Shown here piece after piece: positions 44,374-53,487 of a stretch of DNA of 64,000 bases (within the stretch, counting starts at the first letter, position 1; the number at the start of each line of letters is the position of its first letter). Where the stretch lies: positions 5,843,199 to 5,907,198 of the forward strand of contig CP000875.1 of NCBI GenBank assembly GCA_000018565.1. Reading direction: 5' to 3'. The DNA is from Herpetosiphon aurantiacus DSM 785. Its GTDB lineage: Bacteria; Chloroflexota; Chloroflexia; Chloroflexales; Herpetosiphonaceae. The position numbers and the translations under genes were made by a program. Below the pieces are notes generated by a model. That model saw nothing but the letters and a program-made list of their open reading frames with translations, was not told where the DNA came from and did not search any database.

Positions 44374-45489
44374 ATGCAGATTGCAATTGATGCTAGTCGT
44401 TTGGCGGTTGGGCAGCGCACTGGCACCGAATCATATACAACTGAATTAGTAAGAGCGCTGGCTCAAACTGACCGTACCAACCACTATTGTTTATATGTGA
44501 ATCAACTCCCCGCAGCGTTGCCCCCACTAGGCCGCAATTGGCGGATCAAGCCGATTCCTGCGCCGCGTTTATGGACGCACTTGCGGCTTGGCCCAACATG
44601 GCAGATCGATCGGCCAGATGTGGCATTTGTGCCAGCCCATGTTTTGCCAAGTTTGCCGCCGCGTCGGAGCGTTGTGACGATTCACGATTTGGGCTACGAA
44701 CACCACCCTGAATCGCACCCCGCCCGCCAACGGCTGTATTTGCGCTACTCAACCTTGTGGAGCGCTCGTATGGCTAGCCAAATTATTGCGATCTCCGAAG
44801 CCACCAAGCGCGATCTGTTGCACTACACAGGCATTGCCGCCGAAAAAATTAGCGTAATCTACCACGGCGTGCACGAGCGTTTTTATCCCCATTCGAGCGA
44901 GCAAACCAAGGCGACTGCCGCCAAATATGGCTTACACGGCGAGTATTTATTATTTATCAGCACAATTCAGCCACGCAAAAATTTGGTGCGCTTGATCGAA
45001 GCCTATGCCCAAGCCCGCCAACGCTGCCCTGATTTGCCGATTTTGGCCTTGGGCGGCAAAACTGGCTGGCTAACCGAACAAATTACCCAACAAGCTCAAC
45101 AGTTAGGAATCAGCGAGCATGTGGCCTTTTTAGGCTATGTGGCCGACGACGATTTACCAGCGCTGCTCAGTGGTGCGACAATCTATCTATTGCCATCGCT
45201 CTACGAAGGCTTTGGCATGACCGTCTTGGAAGCCATGTCCAGTGGCGTTCCAGTGATTACCAGCAATGTAAGCAGCCTACCTGAGGTTGCTGGCGATGCA
45301 GCCTTGTTGGTTGAGCCAAGCCAAACCGCTACAATTGCCGCAGCGATTGTTGAGCTTTGGCAAAACCCACAGCAACGCCACGATTTTGCTCAACGCGGCT
45401 TAGCATGGGCCAAACAATGGACATGGCAGCGCTGTGCTGAACAAACTTTAGCAGTTCTTACAACGGTTGGGCATCATGGCTCATTCTAA
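44374..45489 (+). CDS. Glycosyltransferase family 4
   Basis: GT-B fold transferase of 371 residues. The N-terminus 'MQIAIDASRL' and 'GTESYTTELVRALAQ' begin the acceptor domain. 'SVVTIHDLGYEHHPE', 'SEATKRDLLHYTG' and 'ISVIYHGVHERF' are typical. The donor domain has 'LFISTIQPRKNLVRLIEAY', then 'VAFLGYVADDDLPALLSGA', 'YLLPSLYEGFGMTVLEAM' (the EX7E motif region) and 'GVPVITSNVSSLPEVAGDAA'. It resembles mannosyl- and glucosyltransferases of exopolysaccharide or lipid glycosylation. The kinase gene starts ~20 bp after it. Confidence 0.93.
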   Translation: MQIAIDASRLAVGQRTGTESYTTELVRALAQTDRTNHYCLYVNQLPAALPPLGRNWRIKPIPAPRLWTHLRLGPTWQIDRPDVAFVPAHVLPSLPPRRSVVTIHDLGYEHHPESHPARQRLYLRYSTLWSARMASQIIAISEATKRDLLHYTGIAAEKISVIYHGVHERFYPHSSEQTKATAAKYGLHGEYLLFISTIQPRKNLVRLIEAYAQARQRCPDLPILALGGKTGWLTEQITQQAQQLGISEHVAFLGYVADDDLPALLSGATIYLLPSLYEGFGMTVLEAMSSGVPVITSNVSSLPEVAGDAALLVEPSQTATIAAAIVELWQNPQQRHDFAQRGLAWAKQWTWQRCAEQTLAVLTTVGHHGSF

Positions 45490-45510
45490 ACAACGGTGGG
45501 TGGAGGAAGC

Positions 45511-47367
45511 ATGCGCATCGAAGATTTAATCGGCAAGCAACTTGGGCGCTATAAGATTAACCACATTCTTGGGCGTGGCGGCATGGCCGCAGTATTCGAG
45601 GCCGAGGATACAATGTTGCGTCGATTGGTGGCGCTCAAGGTGTTGTATGCTCAATATGTTGCCGATGCCAACCTGGTTGAGCGGTTTCGGCGTGAAGCAA
45701 TTTTGGCGGCTCGCTTGGAACATGCGCATATCGTGCCAATTTATGATGTTGGCGAAGCTGATGGCGTGGTCTATATCGCCATGAAGCTGCTAACTGGGCA
45801 ATCATTGCAAGATAGTTTATTAATTGATAGCACGTTGTCGCCAGAACGAGTTGGCGAAATTGTGCGGCAAGTTGCTAGTGCCTTGGATTATGCCCATGGT
45901 CGCGGGGTGGTGCATCGCGATATCAAGCCAGGTAATGTGATGCTCGATGCAGATAATCAGGTTGTTTTGACTGATTTTGGAATTGCCAAATCGCTTGATG
46001 CCCCTGGCCTTACGACCACCGGCGTGATGGTTGGCACGCCCGATTATATGGCTCCTGAGCAGATCGATAGCAAAATTGGCCCAGTTGATGCGCGGGCTGA
46101 TATCTACGCGCTGGCGGTGATGGCCTATCGCATGTTGACTGGGGCACGACCCTTCGATGGCTCAACGACTGATATTCTGCTGGCGCACCTTTCGCGTGTG
46201 CCCGAAGCAGCCTCGTTGCGCAACCCACATGTGCCACCATCGATTGATGCAGTGCTCAGCGCGGCACTGGCTAAAAATCCTGCTGATCGGACTAAATCGG
46301 CGGGCCTATTTGCCCGCGCTTTGAATGAAGCAATTGGTTCGCCAACTGGAATTGCCGCAACTCCGCCACCTGGAGCCAAGCAAGCAGTCGTCATTCCAAG
46401 TGTGGCCGCCGAGCAAATTGTAGCCAAAGCCCAAGGGGCGACTCAAACATCGGCTATCACTCGCCGTAAACGCCCTTCAACATGGCCAATTCTCTTGTTA
46501 ATTGGCTTGATTATTACCGGCGTGCTGATGTTTGTCACTGATACTGTTTTGGATAATCGTCAAGAGGCCAAACAGACCCTTGCAACTGAAGCCGCCGAAC
46601 GTGGCCAATATCAAACCCAAGTTGCCCAAATTGGCATAACCCAAACCGCTTTAGCTGCCCAAATCAACCCAACACCAACCGCAACCATGCCTGTCAGCAG
46701 CACCGCCACGGTTGAAGCGAGCGCTCCTAGCCCTACAGCTGAGGCTGCACAACCAAGCCAAGCTGCTCAAACAACTGCTCGGCCCGTTGCAACCCAAGTA
46801 GTTCCAATAGCGTCAAGCCCTACGTCAGCCCCAACCAATAATCCGCCAACCCCAATCGTGGCAACGCCAACGGTTTTGGCGGCATGTGTTGGGCCATTGC
46901 AAGGTGGTTTTGGCACGCTTTGGCGCACGAATCTCAACATTGCCGAAGCCTTGGGCTGCCCGAGTAGTGGCGAGGCCGCTAGCACCGCCTCAATTCAATA
47001 TTTTGATGGCGGGATGATGTATTGGGTGGGCAATAGCGACCAAATTTATGTTTATTATGGCGCGGCAGCTAGCGGTTCGTGGCAAAGTTTTGCCAACCCC
47101 AACGATCCCTCATATGATGAACCGCGCGAAACTGCGCCGGCTGGAAAATTGGAGCCAATTCGTGGTTTTGGCACGCTCTGGCATACGATCAGTGCCATTC
47201 GCTCAGCGTTAAGTTGGGCCAATAGCCCCGAATATCCAATTACTGGCGTGGTGCAATATTTTCCCAACGGCATGATGTTGTTCTCGCCAGCCCTCGAAGG
47301 TCGCCCAGACCGCATTTGGGTTATGACCAACGACGGTAGTTGGTCACGCTATACCGACCCGAATTAA
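45511..47367 (+). CDS. Transmembrane Ser/Thr protein kinase with wall-type ectodomain
   Basis: PknB-type kinase of 618 residues. The cytoplasmic kinase domain (~1-275) shows the glycine loop 'LGRGGMAAVFEAED', Lys in 'VALKVL', the catalytic loop 'VVHRDIKPGNVML', 'LTDFGIAKS' and 'GTPDYMAPEQ', so it should be active. A membrane helix lies at ~328-350 (TWPILLLIGLIITGVLMFV). After it come a Gln/Ala-rich helical stretch, a Thr/Pro/Ala tether and an ectodomain with two repeats, 'GFGTLWRTNLNIAEALGCP...QYFDGGMMYW' and 'GFGTLWHTISAIRSALSWA...QYFPNGMML'. These repeats resemble the modules of the L,D-transpeptidase at 61-62 kb. No PASTA repeats are present. GGAGG precedes the ATG by 5 nt. Confidence 0.92.
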   Translation: MRIEDLIGKQLGRYKINHILGRGGMAAVFEAEDTMLRRLVALKVLYAQYVADANLVERFRREAILAARLEHAHIVPIYDVGEADGVVYIAMKLLTGQSLQDSLLIDSTLSPERVGEIVRQVASALDYAHGRGVVHRDIKPGNVMLDADNQVVLTDFGIAKSLDAPGLTTTGVMVGTPDYMAPEQIDSKIGPVDARADIYALAVMAYRMLTGARPFDGSTTDILLAHLSRVPEAASLRNPHVPPSIDAVLSAALAKNPADRTKSAGLFARALNEAIGSPTGIAATPPPGAKQAVVIPSVAAEQIVAKAQGATQTSAITRRKRPSTWPILLLIGLIITGVLMFVTDTVLDNRQEAKQTLATEAAERGQYQTQVAQIGITQTALAAQINPTPTATMPVSSTATVEASAPSPTAEAAQPSQAAQTTARPVATQVVPIASSPTSAPTNNPPTPIVATPTVLAACVGPLQGGFGTLWRTNLNIAEALGCPSSGEAASTASIQYFDGGMMYWVGNSDQIYVYYGAAASGSWQSFANPNDPSYDEPRETAPAGKLEPIRGFGTLWHTISAIRSALSWANSPEYPITGVVQYFPNGMMLFSPALEGRPDRIWVMTNDGSWSRYTDPN

Positions 47368-47473
47368 ATTCAAAAGCAGAAGGCCCAAAGTTAAGGATGG
47401 CTTTGGGCTATTGGCGATCGGAACAATGGTTGGTATCGGCTATGATCTTCAGCCAAAAGCCAATAGCTCATGC

Positions 47474-47503
47474 CCCTTTGTGTTCTTCGTGTCATTCGTG
47501 GTT
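47474..47503. repeat. CACGAAG-type repeat fragment
   Basis: 'CCCTTTGTGTTCTTCGTG' and 'TCATTCGTGGTT' in tandem, a copy in the complementary orientation. The surrounding 47368-47579 stretch has two 'GGCTTTGGGCTATTGGC'-like words and paired 'CGATCCCC' words near 47547-47570, but no gene. Confidence 0.6.
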
Positions 47504-47579
47504 AAAAAACGCTCTTTGTCGTTAACAATAGCCTTCTGCCAGACCCCGATCCCCAACAACCGATCCCCGATCATCGAAT

Positions 47580-47608
47580 TTGACAAGGCAGGGCTTTCGT
47601 GGTAATCT
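47580..47608 (+). promoter_or_regulatory. Promoter of the tRNA operon
   Basis: TTGACA at 47580-47585, a 17-nt spacer and TAATCT at 47603-47608, 36 bp before tRNA-Pro. Confidence 0.75.
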
Positions 47609-47644
47609 AATGCGGCTGTCGTGACTGAGAGCCAATGAACTTGA

Positions 47645-47721
<77 letters not shown>

Positions 47722-47738
47722 GTTAACAACATCAATAA

Positions 47739-47824
47739 GCCGAAGTGGCGGAATGGCAGACGCGATGGTCTCAAAAACCATTGAGGGCAACCTCATGTGG
47801 GTTCGACTCCCACCTTCGGCACCA
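47739..47824 (+). tRNA. tRNA-Leu (anticodon CAA)
   Basis: An 86-nt class II tRNA. The acceptor GCCGAAG pairs with CTTCGGC. The anticodon stem ATGGT/ACCAT has loop CTCAAAA, giving CAA for the UUG codon. A long variable arm (TGAGGGCAACCTCA) is present. The T arm is GTGGG-TTCGACT-CCCAC. CCA is encoded. It is 17 bp after tRNA-Pro and ends at a strong terminator. Confidence 0.97.
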
Positions 47825-47830
47825 AATTGA

Positions 47831-47865
47831 TCAACTGTGTATAATGTACACAGTTGATTTTTTTT
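47831..47865 (+). terminator. Intrinsic terminator of the tRNA operon
   Basis: A perfect 11-bp stem (TCAACTGTGTA/TACACAGTTGA), 5-nt loop and T8. The left arm also contains TTGATCAA-CTGTG-TATAAT, which may be a promoter for the glycosidase gene. Confidence 0.92.
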
Positions 47866-47883
47866 GTTCACGAGGTTGTTATT

Positions 47884-49638
47884 TTGCGCAAATTTGGTTT
47901 ATTACTGGTGATGCTCTTTGGGCTTGTTACTCCTGCTCCGGCTGCTCCCGATGCGCCGTCTGCTCAGCCCAGCACAATCACGCCTTGGGGCATCAATGGC
48001 TACCTCACCAAAAATGAGCGGGTGGCTGGTGGCGATAATGTGGCGCAATTAGCCCAAACCATGGCCTCGGCCAACGCCGATTGGTCGCTCGAAGAGTTGC
48101 CATGGGCCGAAATCGAGCCAAACAATGGCACATTTCGCACCACCTACGATAGCCGAATCAAAACCGTCGCCGATGCCAACCTTGGGATTATTGGCATGCT
48201 GCTGACGACCCCAGCGTGGGCACGCGAATCTTCGTGTGCTGGCAATAACAACTACTGGTGTCCGCCGAGCGATCCGGCCCAATACGCCGAGTTTGCCGCT
48301 TGGATGGTCGAGCGCTACGATGGCGATGGAGTCAGTGATGCCCCAGGCTCGCCGCGCATTGCTGCTTGGCAAATTTGGAACGAGCCAAACTTTGTTGCTA
48401 CCTGGAGTTCAATCAACAACAACGAGGCTTTGCGCCGCCGCCGTTATGGCGAAATTTTGGTCGCCGCCTATACCGCGATCAAACAAGCTGATCCGACGGC
48501 GATTGTGGTAGCTGGCGGGGTGTATGTGTTCGATGGCTTTAGCGATGGCTTCGATTTTCTCAATGGCACAAATGGGGTGTTTCGCCAAATACCTGAGGCC
48601 AAAACCAGCTTTGATGTGCTGGGAATTCACCCCTACATGCCGACGATTGCCCCCGATGCGATCGGCACATTTTCAAGCGTCACGCTCGAAGGGCGTTTAC
48701 TCAACACCCGTAATTGGTTGACTAACGATATTGGCCGTCCTAGCGCCCCAATATGGATCACCGAGATTGGTTGGTGTACCAGCCCTGGCTCGACCAGTTG
48801 CCCCGTGGTTAGCGCCGAAAATCAAGCTCGCTACCTAATTCGTAGCTTTGTGATTGCCCAACAATTAGGTGTGCAGCATATTAATTGGTTGCAACTTGAA
48901 GATGCTTTCAATGGTTCGCACCCATTTAGTGGCTCGGAATTGCTTAATGATTTAAATACGCCTGAGCCAGAAAAACAAGCTTACACCGCTTTTCAAACCA
49001 TGGCTGGTTTATTGAATGAGGCCACCCCGCTTGGCATTCGAACTGGCGTGCATACCCACAATTATGTTGCCAATAGCAATAACACTGGCGGCGTGTATGC
49101 CTATCGGTATAGCCGTGGCAACACCGAAATTGATGTGCTTTGGACTCCCGGGGCTAATACCACCATTCAGTTCCCGCTGACTGCTGGCAAGCAATGGATT
49201 TTCCGCACCCGCAATAATCAATCGTTTAGCCCAACGATTAATGGCACAACCGCTAGTATTGTGCTGACCAACGACCCAATTTTTATTGTGCAGAAAATTC
49301 CGGTCAGCTTGAATGTGCAAAATTCGCTGAGTTTATTGGCCGAAGTTAGCAGTGGCGAGGCACGGGCCGATATTCCGTTGAGCAATGGCGGCAGCGAAAA
49401 TGCCCTCGTTTGGAATATTAGCAATGCTTCGGCGGGTTTAACCGTTACGCCGAGCAGTGGTAGCGTGGTTGGCACCGCCAATTTGACGATCAAGGCACAA
49501 GTTGGTAGCCTAAGTGCCGGAACCTATAGTTATCAGTTTACGGTTAATGGTGATGGTGTTGCTTCACGCACCGTTCAAGTAAGCCTGCGGGTGGTTGATC
49601 AGCTTCAGCCCATCTATTTGCCGCTGACTAGAAAATAG
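47884..49638 (+). CDS. Secreted glycoside hydrolase of clan GH-A (GH39/GH5-like)
   Basis: A 584-residue exported enzyme. The signal peptide is '[21 protein letters not shown]'. A TIM barrel spans ~35-390. The acid/base Glu is in '[15 protein letters not shown]', the nucleophile Glu in '[14 protein letters not shown]' and a substrate His in '[10 protein letters not shown]'. Two cysteine pairs are likely disulfides. A C-terminal BACON-like Ig domain is '[20 protein letters not shown]' to '[11 protein letters not shown]', then the tail PIYLPLTRK. The start is a TTG at 47884, 7 nt after GAGGT; an ATG at 47854 lies inside the tRNA terminator and is not credible. The polysaccharide substrate is unknown. 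Confidence 0.88.
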   Translation: MRKFGLLLVMLFGLVTPAPAAPDAPSAQPSTITPWGINGYLTKNERVAGGDNVAQLAQTMASANADWSLEELPWAEIEPNNGTFRTTYDSRIKTVADANLGIIGMLLTTPAWARESSCAGNNNYWCPPSDPAQYAEFAAWMVERYDGDGVSDAPGSPRIAAWQIWNEPNFVATWSSINNNEALRRRRYGEILVAAYTAIKQADPTAIVVAGGVYVFDGFSDGFDFLNGTNGVFRQIPEAKTSFDVLGIHPYMPTIAPDAIGTFSSVTLEGRLLNTRNWLTNDIGRPSAPIWITEIGWCTSPGSTSCPVVSAENQARYLIRSFVIAQQLGVQHINWLQLEDAFNGSHPFSGSELLNDLNTPEPEKQAYTAFQTMAGLLNEATPLGIRTGVHTHNYVANSNNTGGVYAYRYSRGNTEIDVLWTPGANTTIQFPLTAGKQWIFRTRNNQSFSPTINGTTASIVLTNDPIFIVQKIPVSLNVQNSLSLLAEVSSGEARADIPLSNGGSENALVWNISNASAGLTVTPSSGSVVGTANLTIKAQVGSLSAGTYSYQFTVNGDGVASRTVQVSLRVVDQLQPIYLPLTRK

Positions 49639-49642
49639 CATT

Positions 49643-50179
49643 ATGCCCGTAGAGTATTGTATTCAAACCAGCCCGTTTGGGCGTTTGCTGCTGGCGGCTG
49701 CGTCCGAGGGGTTGTTGTTGGCCAGTTTTGCCGATGATGATAGTGAGTTGTTGGCTGAATTAACCGAAGCCTACCCCGAACGCTTGTTGCTCTATCGCTC
49801 AAATACATTGCTTGACCAAGCATTTTATCAATATCAGGCCTATTTTTCGGGCCAACGCCAGCAATTTGCATTACCAATTGCCTGGCATGGCTCGGCGCAG
49901 CAGCAAGCAATTTGGCAACAAATAATCCAAATTCCCTTTGGTCAGCAATGGTCATATCAACAGCTTGCCCAAACGTTGCCAACGCCGTATCAAGCTGCTC
50001 ATGCGATCAATCAAGCCTTGCGCCATAATCCTTTAGCATTAATTATTCCCTGCCATCGTTTATCCAATTCGCCGCAAGGGCTTGGCTACTACCGCTGGGG
50101 GCGGGTTCGCCAACAACAACTTTGCGATCGTGAAGCAAGTCCGGTTATCGCCACATATTCAATGGAGATGATGTCATGA
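49643..50179 (+). CDS. ogt: Methylated-DNA--protein-cysteine methyltransferase (Ogt type)
   Basis: Suicide repair protein of 178 residues that removes alkyl groups from O6-guanine. The C-terminal domain has 'FGQQWSYQQLAQTLPTP' (HTH), the active-site motif 'ALIIPCHRL' with Cys137, and 'GLGYYRWG'. The N-terminal ~80 residues form the usual RNase-H-like cap. It starts 4 bp after the glycosidase stop and overlaps the next gene by 4 bp (ATGA), so it is inside a translationally coupled operon. Its presence next to a glycosidase and lipid genes is unusual. Confidence 0.94.
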   Translation: MPVEYCIQTSPFGRLLLAAASEGLLLASFADDDSELLAELTEAYPERLLLYRSNTLLDQAFYQYQAYFSGQRQQFALPIAWHGSAQQQAIWQQIIQIPFGQQWSYQQLAQTLPTPYQAAHAINQALRHNPLALIIPCHRLSNSPQGLGYYRWGRVRQQQLCDREASPVIATYSMEMMS

Positions 50180-50736
50180 TTGTTGGACGCTTGCCTGATG
50201 TGCCACTCGATGCCGATTTGCCAATAAGCGCGAGCCTGATCTCTCAAGGATTAGAACATTATCAAGCAGTAGCCCGCTGGATTGCCACGCTACCTTTTGG
50301 GCGCAATACCAACCCACTCGATTGGCGCTTGGTCTTGAGCGAAAAACGTGGTACCAGCAGCACCAAACATGCCTTCTTGGCCGAGTTGGCCCGCGAATTA
50401 GCCTTGCCAATTAATTTATATTTCGGGATTTATCTAATGGATGGCAAGAATACGCCAGGTGTGGGTGAAACTCTTGCTTCGAATAATTTACCCTCGATTC
50501 CTGAAGCCCATTGTTTTTTACGCTATGGCCGTTGGAACATTGATGTAACGCGCTCACCAAAGGCTGAGCCAATTTTGCAATTTTTTGAAGAGCAACAGAT
50601 TAATTCTGAGCAAATTGGCGATTTCAAACGAACTGTTCATCGTAATTTTCTCTTGAAATGGGCTACCAGCCAAGGGCTAAGCCTCACCAAAGCCTGGGCG
50701 ATTCGCGAGGCCTGTATGGCTGCATTAAGCCAATGA
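50176..50736 (+). CDS. Conserved hypothetical, transglutaminase-like
   Basis: A 186-residue cytoplasmic protein I cannot name with certainty. 'RGTSSTKHAFLAELAREL' (59-76), His112 in 'EAHCFLRYG' and Asp123 in 'WNIDVTRS' are arranged like the nucleophile helix, His and Asp of transglutaminase/papain-like folds. The usual Cys position appears to be Ser61 or Ser62, so it may be inactive or use serine. It overlaps ogt and the LuxC-like gene by 4 bp each (ATGA), so all three are coupled. It could also be a structural relative with no enzymatic role. Confidence 0.55.
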   Translation: MIVGRLPDVPLDADLPISASLISQGLEHYQAVARWIATLPFGRNTNPLDWRLVLSEKRGTSSTKHAFLAELARELALPINLYFGIYLMDGKNTPGVGETLASNNLPSIPEAHCFLRYGRWNIDVTRSPKAEPILQFFEEQQINSEQIGDFKRTVHRNFLLKWATSQGLSLTKAWAIREACMAALSQ

Positions 50737-52112
50737 GCGCCTGCTTGCCGTCAAATTTTGCTTGGCCTCAAACCAGCCAGCAATTTGGCGGGTTAAGGGT
50801 GCTTATGCCCCAACCAAGCCCCAGTCAGATGTTGCAATTAGTCGAGCATTTACGTTCCAGCGCCAGCACCTTGCAACGAATCCCGAGCACCACAATTGTG
50901 GCAGCGATCGATCGGGCGGCGCAACAATGGCTTGCGCCAGATTATCCGCCGCGTTGGCAATTACTCGATCAATTACCCCAGATTAATGGCTATAGCCTGG
51001 CCATGCTGAACGAAGTGCTCGATCGCATGCTGGCCGATTGGCGTGCTCCACAACTTTGGCAACGCTTGAACGAACAATTTAGCGACCCCTTGGTGCTTGA
51101 TGGCTGGCGACCAAGTGTGGTTGGCGAAAGTCGCGTAGTTGGCCCGCGCCTAACGTGGCATATTTGCGCTGGCAACGTGCCTGGGGTGGCGATTCAAAGC
51201 CTGATCGATGGCTTGCTGGTCAAGTCGCCAAGTTTGGTTAAAGTGGCTCGTGGTGAGCCATTGTGGGCGGCGGCCTTTGCCACAAGCTTAATTGAGCAAC
51301 TACCTGAATTGGCTGATAGCATTGCAGTGCTCTGGTGGAGCGGCGGCGATCAAGTGCTCGAAGCCCCAATTTTGGCCAGTGCCGAGGCGATTATTGCCAA
51401 TGCCAGCGATGCAGCGATTGCAGCGGTACGCCAACGTAGCCCTGCGCATATTCGCTGGCTGGATTATGGCTCACGTTACTCGTTGGCCTATCTTAGCCAA
51501 AGCATGTTGGCTTCGCCAAATTTGGCTGAAATTGCCAGCAAATTGGCCTATGACAGCGTGATACTGGAGCAACAAGGCTGCGTTTCGCCCCAAGCAATTG
51601 TTGTTGAAGCGCCAACGACTGAGCAATTAAGCCAATTGGGGCTTGCCCTAAACCAAGCCTTGGCTGATTTGAGCCAGCGCTATCCGGCGAGTAGCTCGAT
51701 TCTGGCTGCTACCCGCCGTAGTGCTGACGACTATGAATGGCAAGCCCTGAGCGGCCAGCCAATTCAACTGTTGAGCCAGCCCGATCAGCCATGGCTCGTG
51801 GTGGTTGATCAACGTGAAGCCTTGCCCTCAGCGGCTGGCCGCTTGATTAAACTTGTGCCAGTGACCGATTGGGCTGAGTTTGAACAGCGATTAAAGCCAT
51901 TGCATCAACATCTGCAAAGTGTTACGCTGGTATGTAGTGCTGCACAGCGTCATGAATTGGCTGAGGCGCTGGCGGCAATTGGCGTGATGCGTATCTGCCA
52001 AGCGGGGCAACAAGCCTTTCCCCAAGCGGCTTGGCATCACGATGGGCGTGATCCCTTGCGCAGTTTAGTGCGCTGGGTCGATTTAGAACGATCAGCCGAT
52101 CCTCGCGTATAA
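50733..52112 (+). CDS. LuxC-like acyl-CoA reductase
   Basis: NADPH-dependent reductase of 459 residues that turns acyl-CoA (or acyl-protein) into fatty aldehyde. The nucleotide-binding region is 'LTWHICAGNVPGVAIQSLID' (140-159) with 'GLLVKSPSLVKVARGEP'. The catalytic Cys283 lies in 'ILEQQGCVSPQAIVVE', the LuxC signature. The start is the ATG at 50733, overlapping the previous stop as ATGA; the in-frame extension to 50658 lies in the previous gene. No luxE, luxD or luciferase is near, so bioluminescence is not implied. An acyl-CoA dehydrogenase follows by 40 bp. Confidence 0.88.
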   Translation: MSACLPSNFAWPQTSQQFGGLRVLMPQPSPSQMLQLVEHLRSSASTLQRIPSTTIVAAIDRAAQQWLAPDYPPRWQLLDQLPQINGYSLAMLNEVLDRMLADWRAPQLWQRLNEQFSDPLVLDGWRPSVVGESRVVGPRLTWHICAGNVPGVAIQSLIDGLLVKSPSLVKVARGEPLWAAAFATSLIEQLPELADSIAVLWWSGGDQVLEAPILASAEAIIANASDAAIAAVRQRSPAHIRWLDYGSRYSLAYLSQSMLASPNLAEIASKLAYDSVILEQQGCVSPQAIVVEAPTTEQLSQLGLALNQALADLSQRYPASSSILAATRRSADDYEWQALSGQPIQLLSQPDQPWLVVVDQREALPSAAGRLIKLVPVTDWAEFEQRLKPLHQHLQSVTLVCSAAQRHELAEALAAIGVMRICQAGQQAFPQAAWHHDGRDPLRSLVRWVDLERSADPRV

Positions 52113-52152
52113 TCACGATTAAGCGCATTCGACAGATTTTGGAGGAATCAAC

Positions 52153-53292
52153 GTGGATTTCAAGCTCTCGGACGATCAGGAATTTATGCGTAAAGCGGCT
52201 CGCGAATTTGCCGAAGGTGAAATTCGGGCAACAGTTGCTGAGCGTGATGAGCATAAAATTTGGCCGACTGACATTGTGCAAAAGATGGGCCAATTGGGCT
52301 TTATGGGCGTGGCGATCGATGAAGCCTACGGTGGAGCAGGCCTCGATTACGTTTCATATGCAATTATGATCGAGGAGCTTTCACGGGTTGATGCCTCGGT
52401 TGGGGTCATTGCCTCGGTCAATAATTCATTGGTATGTGCTGGGATTGAAAAATTTGGCACTGAAGAACAAAAACGTGATATCCTAGCCCCCTTGGCTAGT
52501 GGCCAAAAACTCGGCGCTTTCTCGCTCTCAGAGCCTGGCGCAGGCTCGGATGCGGCGGCCCAGAAAACCCGCGCTGTTGAAGATGGCGATTACTACATCA
52601 TTACGGGCACCAAAAACTGGGTTACCAATGGCTCAAAAGCCGACACAATTTTGTTGATGACCATGACTGCCCCAGAAAAAGGAGTCAAAGGCATCACCGC
52701 ATTTTTAATTGATACCCATGAGCCAGGCGTTTCAATCCTTAAGGTTGAAGATAAATTGGGCATTCGTTCGGCGCAATCGGCTCAAATGTCGTATGATGGC
52801 TATCGAGTGCACAAAAGCCGCATGCTCGGCCAACCTGGCGAAGGCTTCAAAATCGCTATGACGATCTTGAATGGTGGACGGATTGGCATCGCCTCGCAGG
52901 CCTTGGGGATTGCCCAAGGAGCCTATGAAGCGGCCCTGGATTATGCCAAAGTCCGCGAACAATTTGGCCAATCGATCATCAATTTTCAAGCGGTGGGTTT
53001 TACCTTAGCCGATATGGCGACGCGAATTAAAGCTGCTCGGATGTTGACCTATCATGCGGCATGGCTTAAAGATCAGGGCGAGAATTATATTGCGGCGGCG
53101 GCGATGGCCAAAGTTTATGCCTCGGAAACCGCCATGTGGACAGCCACCAAAGCCGTGCAAATCTTCGGCTCGAACGGCTACTCCAAAGAATATCCGGTTG
53201 AACGCTACTTCCGCGATGCCAAGATCACCGAAATTTATGAAGGCACGAGTGAAATTCAACGCTTGGTAATTTCGCGCGAGATTGCCAAATAA
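52153..53292 (+). CDS. Acyl-CoA dehydrogenase (short/medium-chain type)
   Basis: FAD enzyme of 379 residues for the first step of beta-oxidation or a related alpha,beta-desaturation. '[20 protein letters not shown]' opens the N-terminal helical domain, and '[19 protein letters not shown]' and '[13 protein letters not shown]' are the FAD-binding motifs. '[21 protein letters not shown]' follows. '[20 protein letters not shown]' carries the catalytic Glu of the short/butyryl type. The start codon is GTG, 7 nt after GGAGG. A near-perfect terminator follows, ending the five-gene set that begins with the glycosidase. Confidence 0.95.
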   Translation: MDFKLSDDQEFMRKAAREFAEGEIRATVAERDEHKIWPTDIVQKMGQLGFMGVAIDEAYGGAGLDYVSYAIMIEELSRVDASVGVIASVNNSLVCAGIEKFGTEEQKRDILAPLASGQKLGAFSLSEPGAGSDAAAQKTRAVEDGDYYIITGTKNWVTNGSKADTILLMTMTAPEKGVKGITAFLIDTHEPGVSILKVEDKLGIRSAQSAQMSYDGYRVHKSRMLGQPGEGFKIAMTILNGGRIGIASQALGIAQGAYEAALDYAKVREQFGQSIINFQAVGFTLADMATRIKAARMLTYHAAWLKDQGENYIAAAAMAKVYASETAMWTATKAVQIFGSNGYSKEYPVERYFRDAKITEIYEGTSEIQRLVISREIAK

Positions 53293-53304
53293 AACGCTAC
53301 GTGC

Positions 53305-53337
53305 TCAGCCAGCATCAACGATGCTGGCTGATTATTT
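53305..53337 (+). terminator. Intrinsic terminator after the acyl-CoA dehydrogenase gene
   Basis: A perfect 12-bp stem (TCAGCCAGCATC/GATGCTGGCTGA) with a 3-nt loop and TTATTT. Confidence 0.9.
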
Positions 53338-53392
53338 AACCACTCTTTAATCATTAGGCTGCTTGATCTGCTTGCAAAGCTGTGATGGACAG

Positions 53393-53411
53393 TTGATCAA
53401 TCGTGTATAAT
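53393..53411 (+). promoter_or_regulatory. Candidate promoter of the tad operon
   Basis: TTGATCAA, five bases (TCGTG), then TATAAT, 76 bp before cpaB. The same layout with the same 5-nt gap is found at 47827-47845. No consensus -35 lies 17 nt upstream, so the TTGATCAA palindrome may be an activator or repressor site. Confidence 0.5.
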
Positions 53412-53487
53412 AGCCGCAAACCTCACTATAAAACGGGGGCACGCTTGCCTCACGAGCTCCCAATATTGTTTCGGAGGACGTATTTTT

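Noticed and set aside
47854-47883. ATG start for the glycosidase
   Set aside because: It lies in the right arm of the tRNA terminator; the TTG at 47884 has a GAGGT ribosome site and begins the signal peptide.
50733-52112. Bioluminescence (lux) gene cluster
   Set aside because: Only a LuxC-like reductase is present; there are no luciferase, luxD or luxE genes.
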